A stretch of DNA of 16,674 nt from an uncultured Kingella sp. Its GTDB lineage: Bacteria; Pseudomonadota; Gammaproteobacteria; Burkholderiales; Neisseriaceae. Positions 12,676-16,674 of the stretch are shown here, one piece after another. Position 1 is the stretch's first letter. Each line of letters starts with the position of its first letter. The DNA is taken from assembly GCA_916720425.1 (NCBI GenBank), contig CAKARD010000019.1:1-16674 (forward strand), in the 5' to 3' direction. A program made the translations under genes and the position numbers. The notes below the pieces were generated by a model. That model saw only the letters and a list, made by a program, of their open reading frames with translations, was not told where the DNA came from and ran no database searches.

Positions 12676-13461
12676 TTATTCCTTAAGTGAGGTGGGTGCT
12701 GAGTGTGAATCAGTTTCGTTGGTATGAGTACCACTAGCGGGATCGATCAAGGTTTCAGGATCTATTAAGCCGCTCTCGTCTTCCTCTGAAGATAAAATGC
12801 CAATTTGTTTTTTGCGGTAATTCATATAGGTATTGCGTGTAACCACATATTTATCTAACGCCATTTCATCTAAAGTATCTGTAACATCTAATAATTGTTC
12901 ACGCGTATTGACCATGCCTACTCCTGCAATGGAATAACGGGCAGGCGTATCATTAATTGCTCGTACGGGCGAATAGATGGTGTGGATTGCTGCTCCTACG
13001 CCATCGCGCACTGTGCTAGGCCCCATTAAAGGTAAAACCAAATAATTACTGTTTTTCCAGCCCCAAGAAGCAAACGTATCGCCCAAAGTATTTTTATTAT
13101 TGGGCATGCCCGCTGCATCGGCAATATCAATCAATCCACCCAAACCAAAAGTGCTGTTTACGGCAACACGCATAAAATCATTGCCTGCTTTAGAAAAATG
13201 ACCACGCAATAAATTGCTACCAAAGCTACCTACATCACGTAAATTATTAAAGAAATTGCCAATGGCATTGCGTACAGGTTTTGGAGTAATTTTGCGATAA
13301 CCGCGTGTTACAGGGGTCATCACATATTTATCGGCTTTATCGTTAAATTTGAATATGGCGCGATTGTATTTTTCGTAAGGATCTTGCACTTCATCGGCCC
13401 ATGAAGACACACTCATACTCATTAATACTGTTAATATAATTAATGGAATACGTTTAACCAT
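12676..13461 (-). CDS. mlaA: MlaA (VacJ) outer-membrane phospholipid-removal protein
   Basis: The 261-residue protein has the MlaA core: DPYEKYNRAIFKFND (27-41), RNAIGNFFNNLRDVGSFGSN, LRGHFSKAGNDFMRVAVN and GDTFASWGWKNSNYLVLPL, then GPSTVRDGVG. MlaA forms a ring in the outer membrane with OmpC/F and takes misplaced phospholipids from the outer leaflet for MlaC. The signal peptide (1 to about 22, ending SSWA) contains no cysteine, so the lipobox of typical MlaA is missing; the protein would be a processed, non-lipidated form. The C-terminal 40 residues are acidic and Ser/Thr-rich, probably disordered. Its start overlaps the mlaB end by 22 bases. Confidence 0.93.
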   Translation of the reverse strand: MVKRIPLIILTVLMSMSVSSWADEVQDPYEKYNRAIFKFNDKADKYVMTPVTRGYRKITPKPVRNAIGNFFNNLRDVGSFGSNLLRGHFSKAGNDFMRVAVNSTFGLGGLIDIADAAGMPNNKNTLGDTFASWGWKNSNYLVLPLMGPSTVRDGVGAAIHTIYSPVRAINDTPARYSIAGVGMVNTREQLLDVTDTLDEMALDKYVVTRNTYMNYRKKQIGILSSEEDESGLIDPETLIDPASGTHTNETDSHSAPTSLKE

Positions 13462-13727
13462 TCTTGTACCTCATATAATTGCGTTAAATCACGTACACTT
13501 TGTGGCACATCAATCCATTCTATTGCGCCCAAACCCCGTTGACGTGCTGTAGCAAGTAACAGCGAAACGCATGCAGAATCTGCTTTGTCCACTTTACTCA
13601 AATCTACACGCAAAATATCAGGTTGGCAAATATATTGGATAAAACTATCATATGCCAAACGTGTGAGCGTGTGAACACTCACTTCGCCTGATATTTGAAT
13701 ACAATGTTCTTGTACTTGAATTTGCAT
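13440..13727 (-). CDS. mlaB: MlaB, STAS-domain subunit of the Mla ABC transporter
   Basis: The 95-residue protein is a single STAS domain, with VDLSKVDKADSACVSLLLA (41-59) including Ser51, at the site of the conserved Ser/Thr. MlaB binds each MlaF on the cytoplasmic face and supports its stability and ATPase activity. The protein is weakly similar by residues, as is usual for MlaB, so the call relies on the motif and the position between mlaC and mlaA. It overlaps both: one base with mlaC (TAATG) and 22 bases with mlaA, indicating coupled translation. Confidence 0.85.
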   Translation of the reverse strand: MQIQVQEHCIQISGEVSVHTLTRLAYDSFIQYICQPDILRVDLSKVDKADSACVSLLLATARQRGLGAIEWIDVPQSVRDLTQLYEVQEWLNVFH

Positions 13728-14344
13728 TATTTACTGCCGTTTTTAGCTTTAAGCTCTACAATCAAGCCTTCAATACCTTTGGCATCTAAAATAGGTTTAA
13801 ATTGTTGTTGTTGTGCTTGCACCAAATTGAAGACACCTTCAAAAGAGACATTATAAACTTTATATACATTGCCATCTTGATATGTACTAAATATCGCTTG
13901 AATAGGTTGTTGTCCTGCGTTACTAATAATAGCACGTACTTCTACCGCTTGCTTACCGCGTAATAATGCACCACCATTTTTAGCAATGGCATTTTTTACT
14001 TCTACTTGTGCATTTTTATAACGCAACATTTGGCTGGCATAAGTACGAATTAACATTTTACGAAACTCTTGTATTAAGGTTTTTTGTTGTTCCGTTGTTG
14101 CTTTATTCCAAGGCGCACCTACTGCGACGCGTGTCATTAAAGCAAAATCAAAGTAAGGTGAAGCATAATCTTCAGCTTGTTTACGAACGCTTGCATCATT
14201 ACTACCATTAGATTTCTTTAAGATCTGTAAGATTTCTACGGCATTGGTTTTGATTTGTTCGGTTGCTTGTTGGGGTGTAGCAAAAGCCATATTAATGCTC
14301 AATACACCAATGCTTAATGCGGTTAAAAAAGCAGATTTATTCAT
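13727..14344 (-). CDS. mlaC: MlaC, periplasmic phospholipid shuttle
   Basis: This 205-residue protein has a cleavable signal peptide (about 1-22, ending MAFA-TPQ) and a Ttg2D/MlaC domain. YFDFALMTRVAVG (64-76) and TEQQKTLIQEFRKMLIRTYA are characteristic, and VYNVSFEGVFNLV lies near the C-terminus. MlaC carries phospholipids through the periplasm between MlaA and MlaD. The length and gene order match the family. It lies 52 bases after mlaD, the longest gap inside the operon, with no evident terminator there. Firm assignment. Confidence 0.93.
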   Translation of the reverse strand: MNKSAFLTALSIGVLSINMAFATPQQATEQIKTNAVEILQILKKSNGSNDASVRKQAEDYASPYFDFALMTRVAVGAPWNKATTEQQKTLIQEFRKMLIRTYASQMLRYKNAQVEVKNAIAKNGGALLRGKQAVEVRAIISNAGQQPIQAIFSTYQDGNVYKVYNVSFEGVFNLVQAQQQQFKPILDAKGIEGLIVELKAKNGSK

Positions 14345-14396
14345 GTTTTATTCCTTTTAAAATTGAGTTTTAAGATTAATGTGAAATCGGTGCGCT

Positions 14397-14891
14397 TTAA
14401 GGCGTAACGGTCTCATCGTTTGTTGTGGTTGTCCCTTTGTTTACAAAATTATTCACAAATTTATTAATTAAACTTTCTAATACTAATGCCGATGTGGTAA
14501 AGGTTAGAGTATCACCATTTTTTAATTTGTCTTCTTCTGCACCGTTGGTTAAACCAATGTATTGTTCACCCAATAAGCCTGAGGTCAAAATAGCAGCATT
14601 GGAATCAATGCTAAATGAATATTGAGTATTTAATTGTAAACTGACTTTGGCTTGGAAATTTTGTGGGTCTAGCTCAATATTGCTCACACGTCCAACCAAT
14701 ACCCCCGCAGTTTTAATCGGAGCTTGTACTTTTAAACCACCTATGTCTTCAAATTCAGCATAAACCGTATAAGTTTGCTGCTTAGCTGAAAAATGATTGC
14801 CACCTGCAACTTGAAATGCTAATACGCCCAAAGCAATAGCACCAAGTAAGACAAACACACCAACCCAAAATTCTAAAATACCTTTTTTCAT
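14397..14891 (-). CDS. mlaD: MlaD, MCE-domain subunit of the Mla transporter
   Basis: I set the start at ATG 14891, giving 164 residues that begin MKKGILEFWVGVFVLLG; AGGAAAA precedes it. A longer frame to 15068 exists but would overlap mlaE by 160 bases and adds unrelated residues. An N-terminal membrane helix (about 7-27) is followed by the MCE domain, with TYTVYAEFEDIGGLKVQAPI, VGRVSNIELDP and the pore-loop LLGEQYIGL. MlaD hexamers form a lipid channel at the inner membrane above MlaE. The C-terminal tail is Thr/Asn-rich. Confident. Confidence 0.93.
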   Translation of the reverse strand: MKKGILEFWVGVFVLLGAIALGVLAFQVAGGNHFSAKQQTYTVYAEFEDIGGLKVQAPIKTAGVLVGRVSNIELDPQNFQAKVSLQLNTQYSFSIDSNAAILTSGLLGEQYIGLTNGAEEDKLKNGDTLTFTTSALVLESLINKFVNNFVNKGTTTTNDETVTP

Positions 14892-14908
14892 GTTGTTTTC
14901 CTGTGTTC

Positions 14909-15682
14909 TTATACGAACATAAATGCGGTTAAAATAAAATCTAATGCCAACACAGTGAGTGCTGATGAGACAACCGTGCGCGTGCTGGCACGTAAAATGC
15001 CCTCTGCAGTAGGGATACAATGAAAACCTTGATAAACCGCGATTAATGACACCGCTGTACCAAAACACAATGATTTAATGAGGCCATTGAATACATCATA
15101 AGATAAATTGATGTTATTTTGCATTTGTGACCAGAAAATGCCACCATCTAAGCCTAGCCATTCTACACCTACTAAATAACCACCATAAATCCCTGATATA
15201 TTAAAGATACACGCCAATAGGGGCATAGAAATAACACCTGCCCAAAAGCGTGGTGCAACCACCCGCGCAATAGGATTGACTGCCATAATATTCATGGCTT
15301 CTAATTGCTCTGTGGTTTTCATTAAGCCAATTTCACTGGTCATGGCACCCCCTGCGCTACTGGCAAATAAAATCGCACCCAATACAGGCCCCAATTCACG
15401 TAATAATGATGCGGCTACCATAAAACCTAATGCATCTGCTGCTTTAAATTTGGCTAATTGAGTATAGCCTTGTAAGCCTATCACCATACCAACAAACAAA
15501 CCTGACACAGCAATAATTAATATGGATAGTACGCCTGAAAAATACATCTGCCGAATAATTAGGCGCAGTCGCCATACCGAATAGGGTAATAAACGTAGAA
15601 TGTGCAACAAGAATAATGAAGTTGCGCCCAATGTGCGTATAAAAGCGATGGTTTTTGCACCAATGATTTGAATCAAATTCAT
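14909..15682 (-). CDS. mlaE: MlaE, permease subunit of the Mla transporter
   Basis: The 257-residue inner-membrane protein is of the MlaE/YrbE family. It has an N-terminal amphipathic helix followed by five hydrophobic segments. The marks are VIGLQGYTQLAKFKAADALG, LLRELGPVLGAILFASSAGG, and SEIGLMKTTEQLEAMNIMAV with the coupling-helix motif. It dimerises and joins MlaF, MlaB and the MlaD hexamer to move phospholipids. Length is standard (E. coli 260). The stop of mlaF is seven bases upstream of its start. Firm. Confidence 0.95.
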   Translation of the reverse strand: MNLIQIIGAKTIAFIRTLGATSLFLLHILRLLPYSVWRLRLIIRQMYFSGVLSILIIAVSGLFVGMVIGLQGYTQLAKFKAADALGFMVAASLLRELGPVLGAILFASSAGGAMTSEIGLMKTTEQLEAMNIMAVNPIARVVAPRFWAGVISMPLLACIFNISGIYGGYLVGVEWLGLDGGIFWSQMQNNINLSYDVFNGLIKSLCFGTAVSLIAVYQGFHCIPTAEGILRASTRTVVSSALTVLALDFILTAFMFV

Positions 15683-15689
15683 ATTTTAA

Positions 15690-16496
15690 TCACTTTGTTC
15701 GATACAACAAATCATCTTGCAAACTTGTTGTAGCAGGATAACGAAATGCCACAGGTCCATTGGGTAAGCCGCCAATAAATTGTTTAATCCATTCTGAATC
15801 AGATTGTGCCATTTCTTGTGGCGTGCCTGTAAATAAAATTTCCCCATGAGCCAAAAAGATGACTTGATCCACAATGCGTAAAGATTGCTTAATATCATGT
15901 GTCACCATGACGCTGGTGGAGTGCAATGCTTTATTGACGCGATGAATCAAATGTGCAATTACTCCCAAAGAAATTGGATCTAAACCTGTAAAGGGTTCGT
16001 CGTATAGCATTAATTCAGGATCCAAAGCAATGGTTCGGGCTAACGCGACACGTCGCGCCATTCCACCTGATAATTCTGATGGCATTAAATTTTCTGCGCC
16101 GTGCAAGCCAACTGCATGAAGTTTCAGCAATACCAAATCACGAATAATGGGTTCGGGTAAGTGCGTTAATTCACGCATGGGAAAGGCCACATTATCAAAC
16201 ACATTTAAATCGGTAAATAACGCACCCATTTGAAATAATACACCCATATGGCGGCGATGTTCGTTGATTTCTTGTGTCGTAAAGGTACTCAAATCGCGCC
16301 CTTTAATCAGTACTTTGCCTGATGTGGGTTGCAATTGTCCCGTAATCAAACGCATCATGGTTGTTTTGCCACTGCCCGATCCACCCATAATAGCTGCAAA
16401 TTGACCTTGTGCTATGCAAAAATTCACATTTTGCAAAATAGGACGTTCAGCATAAGCAAAAGCGACATTTTGAAATTCAATAAATGGGATAGACAT
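15690..16496 (-). CDS. mlaF: MlaF, ATPase subunit of the Mla transporter
   Basis: I chose ATG 16496 (268 residues, as in E. coli MlaF with 269), not a TTG at 16544 that would add 16 unrelated residues. Walker A GGSGSGKTT (38-46), Q-loop Gln89, signature ELSGGMARRVALART (141-155), Walker B LMLYDEPFTGLDP (162-174) and His200 are intact; the SGGMARR form is specific to MlaF. The tail ends GPVAFRYP, a conserved C-terminal feature that contacts the partner subunit. ATP hydrolysis powers MlaFEDB phospholipid transport at the inner membrane. This is the first gene of the operon. No good Shine-Dalgarno precedes it. Confidence 0.95.
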   Translation of the reverse strand: MSIPFIEFQNVAFAYAERPILQNVNFCIAQGQFAAIMGGSGSGKTTMMRLITGQLQPTSGKVLIKGRDLSTFTTQEINEHRRHMGVLFQMGALFTDLNVFDNVAFPMRELTHLPEPIIRDLVLLKLHAVGLHGAENLMPSELSGGMARRVALARTIALDPELMLYDEPFTGLDPISLGVIAHLIHRVNKALHSTSVMVTHDIKQSLRIVDQVIFLAHGEILFTGTPQEMAQSDSEWIKQFIGGLPNGPVAFRYPATTSLQDDLLYRTK

Positions 16497-16521
16497 ATAT
16501 AGACATGGAGCAAAAAGAGCT

Positions 16522-16551
16522 ATTTTAGAGGTTTTAAAAAGCAATTTACAA
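16522..16551 (-). promoter_or_regulatory. Putative mla operon promoter
   Basis: On the - strand a -35 TTGTAA (16551-16546), an 18-base spacer and a -10 TAAAAT (16527-16522) predict a start near 16515, about 19 bases before the mlaF ATG. The right-hand IS tip lies 85 bases upstream. Confidence 0.45.
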
Positions 16552-16635
16552 GAAGAAATAGCGATATGAACCCAATTTTACGCAAAGATAAGACAACACA
16601 GTAAAAGTTAATCTACATTAAGATATAAAGATTCG

Positions 16636-16674
16636 TTGACATCCTTCCCTCCGTGAACGGAGGGAATTCCTACT
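16636..16674 (-). mobile_element. Right end of a second IS200/IS605-type element (39-base repeat copy)
   Basis: Exact reverse complement of 68-106, including the 9-bp stem (16645-16653 with 16658-16666) and the terminal GTCAA read leftward at 16640-16636. The rest of the element is beyond the window. By the same logic as for the left copy, a TnpB guide RNA would extend leftward from 16635, beginning CGAATCTTTATATC. The element sits upstream of the predicted mlaF promoter and does not break a gene. Confidence 0.6.

Noticed and set aside
14892..15068. N-terminal extension of mlaD by 59 residues.
   Set aside because: It overlaps mlaE, has a Cys/Arg-rich non-family sequence, and the internal ATG at 14891 has a ribosome site and begins exactly at the conserved MlaD start.
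16497..16544. N-terminal extension of mlaF from a TTG.
   Set aside because: The shorter form matches the MlaF length, and the predicted promoter overlaps the extension.
16566..16604. A 12-codon + strand ORF (MNPILRKDKTTQ) between mlaF and the right IS.
   Set aside because: Too short, no ribosome site and no family resemblance; possible only as a chance frame.
1..16674. Search for a defence island, CRISPR array, prophage or toxin-antitoxin pair.
   Set aside because: No direct-repeat array, no phage structural genes and no small paired toxin-like genes are present. Apart from the IS ends the content is housekeeping.

Overview
The window is 16.7 kb of low-GC (about 40% by eye) proteobacterial chromosome. 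FtsE/FtsX, the maf/yceD/rpmF/plsX arrangement and a complete mla operon place it in the Beta- or Gammaproteobacteria. The L32 and RecA sequences look somewhat beta-like to me, but I cannot assign a genus. No Neisseria or Haemophilus type DNA-uptake repeats stood out. There is no CRISPR array, tRNA or rRNA, and no gap over 300 bases lacks a gene.

Both ends carry the same perfect 39-base sequence in inverted orientation (68-106 and 16636-16674). It is a strong hairpin with a GTCAA tail and resembles the right end of an IS200/IS605-family TnpB element. A likely C-terminal scrap of TnpB precedes the left copy. The window therefore lies between two facing IS right ends, which is also what an assembly broken at a repeat would look like. 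The left IS abuts hemJ so closely that the IS supplies the hemJ stop codon.

From left to right: hemJ (haem synthesis, - strand), a PEBP/YbhB-family gene (+) and a uracil permease (+). The permease leader looks like a pyrC/pyrD-type CTP-sensing start-site switch. A possible small RNA with its own terminator follows. Then come ftsX-ftsE (-), recA (-), plsX (-), a fungal Hpt1/Xpt1-like purine phosphoribosyltransferase (-), rpmF (-, a 59-codon gene easily missed) and yceD (-). maf (+) is divergent from yceD. An orphan nosD (-) and a PLP-dependent trans-sulfuration enzyme (-) follow.

The right third is one compact leftward transcription unit: mlaF-mlaE-mlaD-mlaC-mlaB-mlaA, a small acidic gene of unknown function, a hotdog thioesterase and a TlpA-like thioredoxin. 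The Mla proteins form the retrograde phospholipid transport system that keeps the outer membrane asymmetric. PlsX starts phospholipid synthesis, FtsEX controls septal peptidoglycan hydrolysis, and L32/YceD serve ribosome assembly, so much of the window concerns envelope and growth.

No wholly new multi-gene system is evident. The most interesting signals are regulatory: the uraA leader, three DnaA boxes clustered at the ftsEX promoter, a near-leaderless yceD-rpmF transcript, an unassigned small-RNA-like unit after uraA, and the IS-hemJ junction, where a TnpB guide RNA would read into hemJ.
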